A DNA stretch of 64,000 nucleotides from Roseomonas sp. (GTDB lineage Bacteria; Pseudomonadota; Alphaproteobacteria; Acetobacterales; Acetobacteraceae): NCBI GenBank assembly GCA_020249925.1, contig JADCER010000001.1, forward strand, positions 293,285 through 357,284, read 5' to 3'. The notes under the pieces are model-generated. The model did not search any database. It saw nothing but the letters and a program-made list of their open reading frames with translations, and was not told the origin of the DNA. Made by a program: the position numbers and the translations under genes. This document shows positions 54,898 through 63,500 of this stretch, piece after piece (the stretch's first letter is position 1; each line of letters begins with the position of its first letter).

Positions 54898-55006
54898 CGC
54901 GCCCTGGTGGAGTGGAGAAGTATAGTTTTTTCAATGGTTTGGAGTTTACAAACCAAGCAAAGGCGACATTGAGGATCAATGGGTTACGGGCGTGTATTAC
55001 AAACTC
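54898..55006 (+). repeat. left copy of a diverged direct repeat
   Basis: Same orientation as 62655-62762, 7757 bp away. The first 19 bp (CGCGCCCTGGTGGAGTGGA) are identical, the first 56 bp match at 43 positions without gaps, and weaker matches (TCAAT, TACAAACTC) continue for about 50 bp. The copies bracket the LysR/CoA-transferase/Bug operon. The rest of the 54708-55115 gap holds no gene I can support. Confidence 0.65.
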
Positions 55007-55115
55007 AAGAAAGCGCCTATCTTCATATTATTCGGCACATACCAACCCATAGCGACTACGCGACCATTCACCGGATAAGCTGGATTTAAAGCCATAATCA
55101 TTTCACGCGCCGCAC

Positions 55116-56027
55116 TTACTCAAATCGCGCGCCAGCGCCGGCCACGCGCGCTGCTTGCCCAAGGGCTTCAAGAAACCCATTGGCCAAGTTGGAAATCGCC
55201 TTTTGGCGAGAAACAAGGATCCGAGCATTCAGCATGGCCCTGGGCGCGAAGGGGCGTGTCTGCAAACCCTGCGCAGCGGCCGCAAGGACACTGAATCCCT
55301 CCAGCACCGCAACGCCGACCCCGGCCGCAACCAAAGCGGTGGCCACCGAGGATTGGTTTGTTTCTACCGCCAGAGACAGAGGAACATTCTCCGCCTCAAA
55401 TGCCCTGACAATGCTCTCCCCAGCCGGGCTATCGCGCGAAACGCTGATGATCGCATTGCCCGCAAGATCCAGGGGACGAATGACCCTTTTGCGGCACAGG
55501 GGATGATCATTGGGCAGCACGCATCCTAAAGGCAAGGCGATCACATCCCTTACAAGCAAGCGAGGATGCACGACCGTTCCCAGGATGAGGCCGAAATCTA
55601 CTCGATGATCCAGTACCAGCCTGATCGCCTCACGAATACCCGCAACTTGAAGATCAACTTTTGCCCCTGGTCTTTCAATGCAGAACAGGGCCACCGCCCG
55701 TGGTGCGAGCCCATGGGCAAGCGTAGGGGTTACAGCAATACGCAGCAGGCCTGATCGGCCCATCCGCAAGTCGCCCGCAAGACGTTGCACCACCTCAATC
55801 GCCGCGAAGGCGCCTAGGGCCTCGGGAAAAAGCGTATCGGCTTCGGTCGTTGGAATAAGCTTTTTGCGCTGGCGCGTGAACAGCTTGAAGCCAAGTCGTT
55901 CCTCAGCCTGTTGCAGGGTCTTGCTGACAGCTGGCTGAGAAACGCCGAGCACCGCCGCGGCCCCGGTAATCGAGCCCCTTTCCATAATCAGCCTAAAAAC
56001 TTCCATTTCACGTAGCGTGAAGATCAT
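55116..56027 (-). CDS. LysR family transcriptional regulator
   Basis: 303-residue regulator with an N-terminal winged helix (TGAAAVLGVSQPAVSKTLQQAEERLGFKLF, about residues 21-50) and a C-terminal type 2 periplasmic-binding fold for the effector. It is divergent from the CoA-transferase/Bug operon with 42 bp between start codons, the usual layout for a LysR activator and its target, so the effector is probably the carboxylate taken up by the Bug proteins or a CoA derivative of it. Confidence 0.92.
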   Translation of the reverse strand: MIFTLREMEVFRLIMERGSITGAAAVLGVSQPAVSKTLQQAEERLGFKLFTRQRKKLIPTTEADTLFPEALGAFAAIEVVQRLAGDLRMGRSGLLRIAVTPTLAHGLAPRAVALFCIERPGAKVDLQVAGIREAIRLVLDHRVDFGLILGTVVHPRLLVRDVIALPLGCVLPNDHPLCRKRVIRPLDLAGNAIISVSRDSPAGESIVRAFEAENVPLSLAVETNQSSVATALVAAGVGVAVLEGFSVLAAAAQGLQTRPFAPRAMLNARILVSRQKAISNLANGFLEALGQAARVAGAGARFE

Positions 56028-56036
56028 AGTTTCAGG

Positions 56037-56054
56037 TTATGATGTCTTTCATAA
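56037..56054. promoter_or_regulatory. candidate LysR-type operator
   Basis: Interrupted palindrome TTATGA (56037-56042) and TCATAA (56049-56054) with a 6-bp spacer, in the short divergent region between the LysR gene and the CoA-transferase operon. Its AT-rich dyad resembles the T-N11-A class of LysR sites. It would overlap the lysR leader, which fits autoregulation. Confidence 0.5.
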
Positions 56055-56069
56055 ATTGTATTTGCACAT

Positions 56070-57584
56070 ATGAATAGAGAAGGCGCAACATCCACGAAAG
56101 GCCAGCCCAAAGAAGTGCTGTCCAGATTCGGGAAACGCTCAATGGATACGGCTATGCCTGGGAAAGATCAGGCTTTTATTGAACTTATGGCCACGCGCGA
56201 CCTGGGGCCGCCTCCGGAGGATGAGGTCACGATCACCGGCGCTGACCCCTTTTGGCGGACCCCACTGCGCGCTGGGGAAACAGCCGCTGCGGTGCTAGGC
56301 GCGATTGGTGTTGCATCCAATGACATCTGGGAAGCGCGAACCGGGCGGCGCCAGAAGGTCTCGGTCAATCTCCGACACGCAGCGGCCACGCTCAGGACAG
56401 TGGATTACACGCAGGCGCAGCGCTCGGACGGGTCGTGGGAAACGCTCGATATTCCTCACTCCATGAAGCACATGATCTCAGTCACACAACCCTGGCCCAC
56501 GAAGGATGGCGCCTACTTCCTGCCGCATCTCAACTTGCCGCATTTGGCCGAACGTGTGCTGAATGTGTTGAAATGTGACTTTACCCCGGTAGCGGTCCGG
56601 TCTGCTGTCGGGCGCTGGAACGCAGATGATCTGGAGGAGGCCATTGCGGCCGTTCACGCCTGCGGGGGGCGCATCCGTAGTCCTGAGGAATGGTTGTCCC
56701 ATCCGCAAGGGAAATATCTAGCGGATCGGCCGATCCTGGAAATCCGCAAGATAGGTGAAGCGCCGCCATTGGAAGTAAAAGCTGCTCCTCGTCCTCTTTC
56801 GGATATTCGCGTACTCGATTTCACGCGTATCCTTGCGGGGCCGATTTGCGGGCGCACTCTGGCGGAACACGGGGCAGAGGTGCTGATGGTAACAGCTCCG
56901 CATCTGCCACAGACGCCAGAACATGTGCGCGACACAAGCCATGGTAAGCGCAGCAGCTTCCTAGATTTTTCAGACCCCGCGGAGCTTGATCACGCAAAAC
57001 ATCTGGCACTGACATCGGACGTTGTTGTCGGCGGGTATCGCCCAGGCAAGCTTGAAGCCTGGGGCTTGGACCCGATACAATTGGCCGAGAAAAAAAAGCA
57101 AGGCCATGTCCATGTGACGATTTCTTGCTACGGATCCGGAGGCCCCTTTGCTGGCCGCGCCGGCTGGGAACAGGTTGGCCAATCGGTCAGCGGCATTGCC
57201 TATACCCATGGGAAATACACGAATAATGGCGTCCCAAAGCTGATTTTTGCGACCGTTGCGGATTATCTGACAGGCTATCTTGGCGGTTATGGCGCCTTGC
57301 TCGCGCTTGGAAAGCGTATTCGTGAAGGCGGGTCCTGGCATGTGAATGTTTCGCTCTGCCAATCCGCCATGCTGGTGCTGCGCCAGGGAATCCTTGAGAG
57401 CTTCGAGGCAGATGAACGCCTTTCAGATGAAGAACTGGCTCAACTGCGCGTTATCAGTGAAACGCCAGCTTATGGGCGCCTTCGAACGCTTAAGCCTGCC
57501 CTTGTCATGTCTGAAACCCCGCCGCACTGGGCTACGCCAACACCTATCCCAGGCGGTGATAAACCGGAGTGGTTGTCAAAATGA
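56070..57584 (+). CDS. CaiB/BaiF (family III) CoA-transferase with permuted domain order
   Basis: 504-residue CoA-transferase-fold protein. The C-terminal half looks like the normal family N-terminus (LSDIRVLDFTRILAGPICGRTLAEHGAEV from about residue 243) and includes a likely catalytic aspartate in TVADYLTGYLGG. The first 240 residues resemble the part that normally comes later (AGETAAAVLGAIGVA, TGRRQKVSVNLRHAA, then SPEEWLSHPQGKYLADRP), but without an equivalent aspartate. The order is therefore late part first, early part second. It starts the operon; its stop overlaps the following Bug start (ATGA). Acyl donor and acceptor are unknown. Confidence 0.82.
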   Translation: MNREGATSTKGQPKEVLSRFGKRSMDTAMPGKDQAFIELMATRDLGPPPEDEVTITGADPFWRTPLRAGETAAAVLGAIGVASNDIWEARTGRRQKVSVNLRHAAATLRTVDYTQAQRSDGSWETLDIPHSMKHMISVTQPWPTKDGAYFLPHLNLPHLAERVLNVLKCDFTPVAVRSAVGRWNADDLEEAIAAVHACGGRIRSPEEWLSHPQGKYLADRPILEIRKIGEAPPLEVKAAPRPLSDIRVLDFTRILAGPICGRTLAEHGAEVLMVTAPHLPQTPEHVRDTSHGKRSSFLDFSDPAELDHAKHLALTSDVVVGGYRPGKLEAWGLDPIQLAEKKKQGHVHVTISCYGSGGPFAGRAGWEQVGQSVSGIAYTHGKYTNNGVPKLIFATVADYLTGYLGGYGALLALGKRIREGGSWHVNVSLCQSAMLVLRQGILESFEADERLSDEELAQLRVISETPAYGRLRTLKPALVMSETPPHWATPTPIPGGDKPEWLSK

Positions 57585-58540
57585 TTTTCTCTCGTCGCCA
57601 GGTCATTGCTGGGCTCCTTGCCGCACCCGCCATTGCGCGCGCGCAATCACTCGATTTGTCACGGCCGGTGCGATGGATCGTTCCCTTCACTCCGGGTGGG
57701 GGATCGGACATCGCGACAAGGGTCATTACCGGCTTTGTGTCCGAATTGCCGAATGCGCCACGTTTTGTGATTGATAACAGGCCAGGCGCTGGGGGGAATA
57801 TCGGTATGGCGGCACTGGCACAATCACCGCCAGATGGTCACACGGTGGGTATTCTTTCAGTTGCCACACACGGCATCAACCCAGCGCTTTATCCACGGCT
57901 GCCATTTGACCCAATTGCTGATTTCACGCCTATTTGCATGCTTAATCTTCAGGCCGTTGTCATCGCCGTTAAACAGGATAGTCCCATCCGCGACCTTGGC
58001 GATCTTCTGTCGCGCCGTAGTGCCGAGATGACTTTTGCCAGTGCGGGCAATGGCCTTTCTGGCCATGCCGCCGGCGAATTGTTCAAGATGCGAAGCGGGC
58101 TCCGCCTGATGCACGTGCCCTATCGTGGCAGTAGCGCTGCATGGACCGATCTGCTCGGCGGGCGCGTAGATATGATCGTGGACAACATCGCCACAGCTAT
58201 GCCCCATGTGCAGGCGGGTACCGCGCGCATCCTCGGGCTTACGTCACGCGAACCCATGCCGGGCATCGATGCACCGGTGATCGGCAGCCTGCTTCCCGGC
58301 TATGTTGTTGATTCCTGGAATTGCTTGGGTGGGCCGGCCAATCTTCCTCCGGCGATCACTGCTCGCTTCGCGGATCTGGTGACGGAAGCGCTGCGTAATC
58401 CCGCCATGCGTAATCGCTACGCCGAATTGCGGATGATCCCTCCCCCCGATACGACACCGGCATTTGCGGCACAGTACATCCGCAATCAGATCGCAATGTG
58501 GGCGCCAGTTGTGCGTGAATCCGGCATGCGGGTGGACTGA
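57581..58540 (+). CDS. Bug (TctC-type) periplasmic solute-binding protein
   Basis: 319-residue TTT-family receptor with an RR-containing signal peptide (MIFSRRQVIAGLLAAPAIARA). Family motifs: VRWIVPFTPGGGSDIATR and the RPGAGGNIGMAALAQSPPDGHT segment. ATG 57581 overlaps the CoA-transferase stop; the stop overlaps the next CoA-transferase start. Location inside the operon suggests that it captures the acid that the CoA-transferases activate. Confidence 0.88.
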   Translation: MIFSRRQVIAGLLAAPAIARAQSLDLSRPVRWIVPFTPGGGSDIATRVITGFVSELPNAPRFVIDNRPGAGGNIGMAALAQSPPDGHTVGILSVATHGINPALYPRLPFDPIADFTPICMLNLQAVVIAVKQDSPIRDLGDLLSRRSAEMTFASAGNGLSGHAAGELFKMRSGLRLMHVPYRGSSAAWTDLLGGRVDMIVDNIATAMPHVQAGTARILGLTSREPMPGIDAPVIGSLLPGYVVDSWNCLGGPANLPPAITARFADLVTEALRNPAMRNRYAELRMIPPPDTTPAFAAQYIRNQIAMWAPVVRESGMRVD

Positions 58541-59730
58541 TGACCGAAGGTGCTCTTGCAGGCATACGCGTGCTCGATCTAAGCCGTGTCTTGGCTGGCC
58601 CATCCTGCGGCCAGCTTTTTGCCGATCTTGGTGCGGACGTCATCAAGATCGAAGATCGCAGCGGCGACGAAAATCGGAATTGGCTTCCGGTTGTTGATGG
58701 GCGCGGCGCCAATTTCATGTCCGTCAATCGCGGTAAGCGTGGCATGACGTTGAATCTGAAATCACCTTCAGGGCAGCGCTTACTTGAGAAACTGATCCTG
58801 CGCGCCGATGTCCTGCTTGAAAATTTTCCGCCTGAGACAGGCAAGCGGCTAGGCTTGGCATGGGAAAGGACGTCAGCGATCAATCCTGATCTGATTCATG
58901 TTTCCATCACCGGCTATGGCTCCCGCGGGCCGCTTAGGGACAGACCAGGCTATGACAATATGGTTCAGGCCTTCAGCGGCATGATGGCCATGACGGGCGA
59001 GCATGATCGCGGCCCTGCCCGCCTCGGCCCTTCAGTCATCGATCTGGGTACCGGCGCCTTGGCCTTTGCTGGTGCCTGCGCTGCACTTACCGCCCGTACG
59101 CAAGGCCGCGCGCGCGGGCAGCATGTTGAAGCATCGCTGATGCAGACAGCGGCTGCGCAGCTTGGGTATCATTACACCGCATACACCATGGCGGGCATTG
59201 TTCCTCAGCGCACCGGTTCCGCTGTTTGGCATATTGTACCCTACCAATGCTTCCAATCCGCTGATGGCTGGATCCTGGCCGGCGCGACCAATGACGCCGC
59301 TTGGCAGCGTATGGCCGAGGCACTAGGGGCACATGAACTGGCCGCTGATGAGAGCTACGCCACCGCGCGCGGCCGCAGTACTCGGCGTGAGGAACTGGTC
59401 GCCAAGCTGGAGCCTTATTTCTTGAAGCGCCGCACCATGGAATGGGCGAATATTTTCGATGCGGCGAAGGTTCCTTGCAGTCCGGTGCAGGATGTGGCGC
59501 AATTTCTCAGCCATCCACAGATGGAAGCCATGGGAATGATCCATGAACTTGAGGATGACCAGGGAGGCAAGCTGCGCCTTTGCGCCCCTCCTATTGAAAT
59601 GTCCGCAACGCCGCCCAAGCCTGGTCACCGGCCGCCTGATCTTGGCGAGCATACTGATGAGATTTTGCGAACGGAATTAGGCCTTGATGATGCGGCTATT
59701 GCGGTGCTCAGGGCGGAGGGCGCGATATGA
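58540..59730 (+). CDS. CaiB/BaiF (family III) CoA-transferase
   Basis: 396-residue enzyme of normal architecture: N-terminal LAGIRVLDLSRVLAGPSCGQ with LGADVIKIE, NRGKRGMTLNLKSPSG, the likely catalytic aspartate in PSVIDLGTGALAFAG, and a small C-terminal domain ending with HTDEIL. Family members move CoA between carboxylic acids as interlocked homodimers. The start shares a base with the upstream Bug stop; the stop overlaps the enoyl-CoA hydratase start by 4 bp. Confidence 0.92.
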   Translation: MTEGALAGIRVLDLSRVLAGPSCGQLFADLGADVIKIEDRSGDENRNWLPVVDGRGANFMSVNRGKRGMTLNLKSPSGQRLLEKLILRADVLLENFPPETGKRLGLAWERTSAINPDLIHVSITGYGSRGPLRDRPGYDNMVQAFSGMMAMTGEHDRGPARLGPSVIDLGTGALAFAGACAALTARTQGRARGQHVEASLMQTAAAQLGYHYTAYTMAGIVPQRTGSAVWHIVPYQCFQSADGWILAGATNDAAWQRMAEALGAHELAADESYATARGRSTRREELVAKLEPYFLKRRTMEWANIFDAAKVPCSPVQDVAQFLSHPQMEAMGMIHELEDDQGGKLRLCAPPIEMSATPPKPGHRPPDLGEHTDEILRTELGLDDAAIAVLRAEGAI

Positions 59731-60506
59731 GCAACGGCAGGCTGCACATCGAACGCCGCGCCGATGGTGTGGCGATGCTCACGCTGGACAATCCAGAACA
59801 TCGCAATGCGCTCAATAATGGAATGATCGAAGCCATTATTGGCGCCTTTATCAAGCTCGCGCGTGACAGGTCCTGCCGCGCGATCCTACTCCGGGGCGCC
59901 GGCGGCATGTTCTGCGCCGGGCGAGAGATCGATAACCTGCTGGCCCTTCAAAAAGCCGGCATGGAAACCATCCATGCTGCCTATCATCGTCTCGGTGAAA
60001 TGAACGAGGCAATTTACTACTGCCCGAAGCCGGTTATTGCCGCTTTGGACCGCTATGCTCTGGGCGCTGGCATCATGTTGGCCACGCTGGCGGATATTGC
60101 CATCGCGACGGATGATTGCCTGATTGGTTATCCCGAGGTGAAGCTTGGCATTCCGCCCACGCAAACCACCATTGGTCTGATCCGCGGCGTCCATCGAAAA
60201 TCAGTGATGGACCTTGTCCTGACCGCACGGAACATTCGCGGTGTAGATGCTGCACGCATGGGCCTTGTCACTCGCTCAGTCCCGCCAGAGAGCTTATGGC
60301 AGGAAATTGAGGCAACCTTGACGCTTGTTATAGCCAATGGCCCGGAAGCCATGGCGCGCACCAAGGAACTCATCTGGAAGACAGAGGATTCGGATTACCG
60401 TTCAGCGCTGTCGGTTGGGACCGACGTGATCTCGGTCGCGGTAGCAACCCACGAAGCGCGGGAAGGTGTCACCGCATTCCTTGAAAAACGAAAACCAAAT
60501 TGGTGA
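59727..60506 (+). CDS. enoyl-CoA hydratase/isomerase family protein
   Basis: 259-residue crotonase-fold enzyme: LTLDNPEHRNALNNGM near the N-terminus, an oxyanion-hole segment in GAGGMFCAGREID, and a second conserved region AALDRYALGAGIMLATLADIAIA followed by GYPEVKLGI with a candidate catalytic glutamate. Crotonases hydrate, isomerise or cleave acyl-CoAs; which applies here is not clear. Together with the CoA-transferases it suggests activation and breakdown of an unsaturated or branched acid. Confidence 0.88.
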   Translation: MSNGRLHIERRADGVAMLTLDNPEHRNALNNGMIEAIIGAFIKLARDRSCRAILLRGAGGMFCAGREIDNLLALQKAGMETIHAAYHRLGEMNEAIYYCPKPVIAALDRYALGAGIMLATLADIAIATDDCLIGYPEVKLGIPPTQTTIGLIRGVHRKSVMDLVLTARNIRGVDAARMGLVTRSVPPESLWQEIEATLTLVIANGPEAMARTKELIWKTEDSDYRSALSVGTDVISVAVATHEAREGVTAFLEKRKPNW

Positions 60507-60514
60507 GGATGCCC

Positions 60515-61483
60515 ATGCAACGCCGATCTTTGCTTTCTGCATTTGTCATTGCCTCTTTTGGCCACGCGGCCAATGCGCAGGCCGTATGGCCGGATCGCCC
60601 GATACGCATTATCGTCCCCTTTCCGCCTGGCGGGCCAGTTGATGGTGGCGCCAGGCTGCTGGCACCTGCGCTGACCGAAGGCCTAGGCCAGCCGGTCGTC
60701 ATCGAAAATCGCGCAGGTGCCGGTGGGTCCATCGGTACCGAAGCGGCTGCGCGCGCGGCGCCTGATGGCTATACGCTGCATTTTGGTTCTACTGGATCGC
60801 TTGCAGTCAATCAGACCCTTATTCCCAATCTTTCCTATGATACGCGAAGAGACCTTACAGCCATTTCGGTAGTAAGCGCGGTGCCTATGCTGATGGTCGC
60901 GCGCACGGGGCTCGGGGTGAATACCATCCAGGACGCCTTGGCGCTGGCGCGTGCACAGCCAAACCGCCTGACCTATGCCACCTCAGGTCCTGGAGGAGCA
61001 CCGCATCTTGCCGGGGAGCTGATGCGCCAAAGGGCCAATATACAGATGACCACGATTGCCTATCGTGGGGCTGCACCGGCAATGACCGCCATTATCGCTC
61101 AGGAAGTGGATTTCACTTTTCTCGATCCCGCCGTCCTTATGCCCCATGTGCGTGATGGACGGATGAGAGCCCTTGCGGTTACCGGCCCGCAACGGCTCGC
61201 GGCGCTGCCAGACTACCCCACCTTGATTGAAGCGGGCCTTGCGGGTGTTGAGGTTGAGAATTGGTATGCGCTGCTGGCGCCGGCGGGAACACCTGCGGAT
61301 CGCATCGCACGAATCCATGCGGCGATTTCAACCGCTCTCGCGAAGCCTGAAACGCTACGCAGCTATGTGGATCAGGGTCAGCGTGTGCTGAACCTCGATC
61401 CCGAGAAATCCAATGCCTTTATCAGGGCCGAGGTCGCAAAATGGGCGGATGTGGTTCGTGAAGCGGGGATGCGGCCGGAATGA
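60515..61483 (+). CDS. Bug (TctC-type) periplasmic solute-binding protein
   Basis: 322-residue TTT receptor; signal peptide MQRRSLLSAFVIASFGHAANA, then IRIIVPFPPGGPVDGGAR and GQPVVIENRAGAGGS. The start ATG 60515 is chosen by its AGGA site at 60506-60509 over upstream TTG, GTG and ATG codons in frame. It starts 8 bp after the hydratase stop and overlaps the next Bug gene by 4 bp. Confidence 0.88.
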   Translation: MQRRSLLSAFVIASFGHAANAQAVWPDRPIRIIVPFPPGGPVDGGARLLAPALTEGLGQPVVIENRAGAGGSIGTEAAARAAPDGYTLHFGSTGSLAVNQTLIPNLSYDTRRDLTAISVVSAVPMLMVARTGLGVNTIQDALALARAQPNRLTYATSGPGGAPHLAGELMRQRANIQMTTIAYRGAAPAMTAIIAQEVDFTFLDPAVLMPHVRDGRMRALAVTGPQRLAALPDYPTLIEAGLAGVEVENWYALLAPAGTPADRIARIHAAISTALAKPETLRSYVDQGQRVLNLDPEKSNAFIRAEVAKWADVVREAGMRPE

Positions 61484-62442
61484 GCGGGCGGCGTGCATTT
61501 TTGGCGCTACCGCTTTTGACGCCTACCGCTGGCGTGGCGCAAACCCCTTGGGTACCAGCGCGGCCCATCCGGTTGGTTGTTCCCTATGGCCCCGGTGGAG
61601 GCGCCGATACAACGGCGCGGCTCATCGCGGGTCCCATGGGTAACGCGCTTGGACAGCCAGTCGTGGTGGAAAATCGGCCTGGCGCTGGCGCTTCCCTCGG
61701 CGCGCAGGAAGTCGCGCGTGCGGCGCCCGATGGGCACACCATGCTTATGGATGCCATGGCGCATTTCGTAACACCTGTGCTGATGCGGCTGCCGATTGAT
61801 TACGCCACGTCCTTTACGCCTCTGTCCCTCATTATCGCCTTACCGCATGTCCTGCTGGTGCCAAATGACTCACCGGCCACTGATGTTGCTTCACTGGTCG
61901 CCCATGTGAAGGCGCGCCCTGGCCAGATTGCCTTCGGCACATCCGGTAATGGCACTGCAGCCCATTTGGCTGCGGTTATGCTTTCGCGTCGCGCCGGTCT
62001 TGAAATGTTGAATGCTCCCTATCGGGGCATAGCCCCGGCACTTCAGGATTTGGTTGCGGGCCGATTGGGGTTTGTTTTCGCAACGGTCGCTTCCGCCATG
62101 CCGCTTGTCCGTGGTGGGCTCGCCCGGCCGATTGCAGTTTCGTCTGTGCAGCGTGTTGCCGTCCTTCCGGAAGTTCCAACCGTAGCAGAACAAGGTTATC
62201 CGGGCTTTGAGATGGATGAATGGAATGGCCTGCTGCTTCCTGCCTCCATGCCGGGGCCAATCATGACCGCGCTTTCCGCCGCCGTTCTACAGGCTGTTCG
62301 GGATCCAACGGTTCGCGAAAGAATTTTGGGGATGGGCGCAGTTTTGATCGGTTCAGACCCTGCCGAATTCGGCCGTTTCATCGCGGCCCGTGCGCCGGCC
62401 ATAGCTCAGTTGGTGCGTGAGGAAAGGGTGACGCTTGATTGA
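61480..62442 (+). CDS. Bug (TctC-type) periplasmic solute-binding protein
   Basis: 320-residue TTT receptor, third of the operon. Signal peptide MSGRRAFLALPLLTPTAGVAQ, then IRLVVPYGPGGGADTTAR and GQPVVVENRPGAGAS. It is translationally coupled to the preceding Bug gene (ATGA overlap) but clearly diverged from it, so the pair is not a recent duplication and probably recognises different ligands. Confidence 0.88.
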   Translation: MSGRRAFLALPLLTPTAGVAQTPWVPARPIRLVVPYGPGGGADTTARLIAGPMGNALGQPVVVENRPGAGASLGAQEVARAAPDGHTMLMDAMAHFVTPVLMRLPIDYATSFTPLSLIIALPHVLLVPNDSPATDVASLVAHVKARPGQIAFGTSGNGTAAHLAAVMLSRRAGLEMLNAPYRGIAPALQDLVAGRLGFVFATVASAMPLVRGGLARPIAVSSVQRVAVLPEVPTVAEQGYPGFEMDEWNGLLLPASMPGPIMTALSAAVLQAVRDPTVRERILGMGAVLIGSDPAEFGRFIAARAPAIAQLVREERVTLD

Positions 62443-62654
62443 CCTCTGCTGCGCGCAGTTTGGCAACGCAGCGCCATGAGGGATCATCACGCTGATGGAC
62501 GGAAATAGCCAAGGTACTTTCGTCGCAGGTAGCCGCCCAACAGACGGGCTTTCTCCGGGGTCGGCCTTATGTCTTGCAGCCGCGGGTGCGAATACACGAA
62601 AGAGCCGCCGAAATTTATTTCAATAAAATCAAATATTTAAATTGGATTTTGAAA

Positions 62655-62762
62655 CGCGCCCTGGTGGAGTGGATAACTCAATTCTTTTCAATGACTTACG
62701 ACTTACAAACTGAAGGAACGCGCCACCAGACCTCAATACCTTATCCGACCTTCTACAAACTC
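62655..62762 (+). repeat. right copy of a diverged direct repeat
   Basis: Partner of 54898-55006. It shares the 19-bp identical core (62655-62673), TTTTCAATG, TTACAAAC and a terminal TACAAACTC. A 63-codon open frame (62574-62765) runs through it but I do not regard it as a gene. No integrase or transposase gene lies within or beside the bracketed segment. Apart from this and the next element, 62443-62918 holds no gene. Confidence 0.65.
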
Positions 62763-62860
62763 TAGAACATGTTGCGTTCACACGGGTTCACGCAATACGC
62801 TGCACGTCGTTGCTTTTCGAGCATCTTCACCCGTTCAGATGATTCCATCTGAACGCGATC
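62761..62860. repeat. palindromic intergenic element
   Basis: About 100 bp with two hairpins: TTGCGT (62772-62777) with ACGCAA (62790-62795), and a perfect 10-bp stem CGTTCAGATG (62832-62841) with CATCTGAACG (62846-62855) around ATTC. From memory the layout (TCTAGA-GCAT..., then AGCATCTTCAC, then TCAGATGATTCCATCTGA) resembles a dispersed intergenic element found in many alphaproteobacterial genomes. It lies downstream of the IalB-like gene, without a T-run. Confidence 0.5.
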
Positions 62861-62918
62861 TACTCTAAGATCAGACTATAATCCTGGGCGCAGAAATCAC
62901 CACTTCGCTGCCGCAGCT

Positions 62919-63500
62919 TCACCGCCCGGTCTCGCGCGCCAAGGCATCAAGCGCTGCTGAAATCCCGCGCAAAGACATCGGAAGGGTATTCTCCCTCCCC
63001 TCGCCTGACACAAACCTGATTTGCGCATTCTCGTTCTGCCGCCGGAATTGCTGCAGCAGCGCTTCAGACGGCGCCAGATCGGCAAGGCACACGGTTGGAA
63101 GGCAGCGCCTCCATGCCAAATCCAACACCCCGCGCGCATCGGCGCCCGCCGCAATGGGCACCAGCCGCGGCGGTGTATCAAGCGCCACATTGGGCGGTAT
63201 CGCCAGCGTCAGCCTGAGTGGCTGGCCCGCCTCCGGCCGCCCCAGCGCAAACTGCGCCACCACCTGCCCCTGCGCATTGAGCGATTGGACGAGCTCACAA
63301 TTCTTGGCGCGGCCTTCTGGATGGGTGCAGCGCAAGATCCAATCGCCGAAGCCGGCCGTGGTGAATTCAGGCCGGGCCGCAGTTGCTGCCGCCGGCGCCT
63401 CACGCTGTGCTTGCGCAAACGCGGACCCCCAAAGCAACGGCCCAAGCAATACCGCGAGGCCCGCCCTACGCAAGGCGGTACCCAAATGGCTATTGCGCAT
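62919..63500 (-). CDS. invasion-associated locus B (IalB) family protein
   Basis: 193-residue secreted protein with a Sec signal peptide (about 1-29, LAVLLGPLLWGSAFAQA). The family core is FGDWILRCTHPEGRAKNCELVQSL, followed by LTLAIPPNVALDTPPRL and a second cysteine pair (RRCLPTVCLADL), which fit the usual disulfides. IalB was named in Bartonella; relatives are widespread in free-living alphaproteobacteria with unknown role. Its start overlaps the stop of the MBG-repeat adhesin gene by 11 bp, so the two are probably co-translated. Confidence 0.87.
   Translation of the reverse strand: MRNSHLGTALRRAGLAVLLGPLLWGSAFAQAQREAPAAATAARPEFTTAGFGDWILRCTHPEGRAKNCELVQSLNAQGQVVAQFALGRPEAGQPLRLTLAIPPNVALDTPPRLVPIAAGADARGVLDLAWRRCLPTVCLADLAPSEALLQQFRRQNENAQIRFVSGEGRENTLPMSLRGISAALDALARETGR

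Noticed and set aside
54898..62762. Active integrative element or composite transposon
   Set aside because: The flanking repeats have diverged and there is no integrase, transposase or tRNA target; reported only as a possible old insertion or repeat pair.
62574..62765. Small 63-codon open frame spanning the right direct repeat
   Set aside because: No ribosome-binding site. The matching frame in the left copy keeps a few similar residues (RALVEW, FSM, LQT) but then stops, so repeat homology explains the resemblance; kept only as a repeat.
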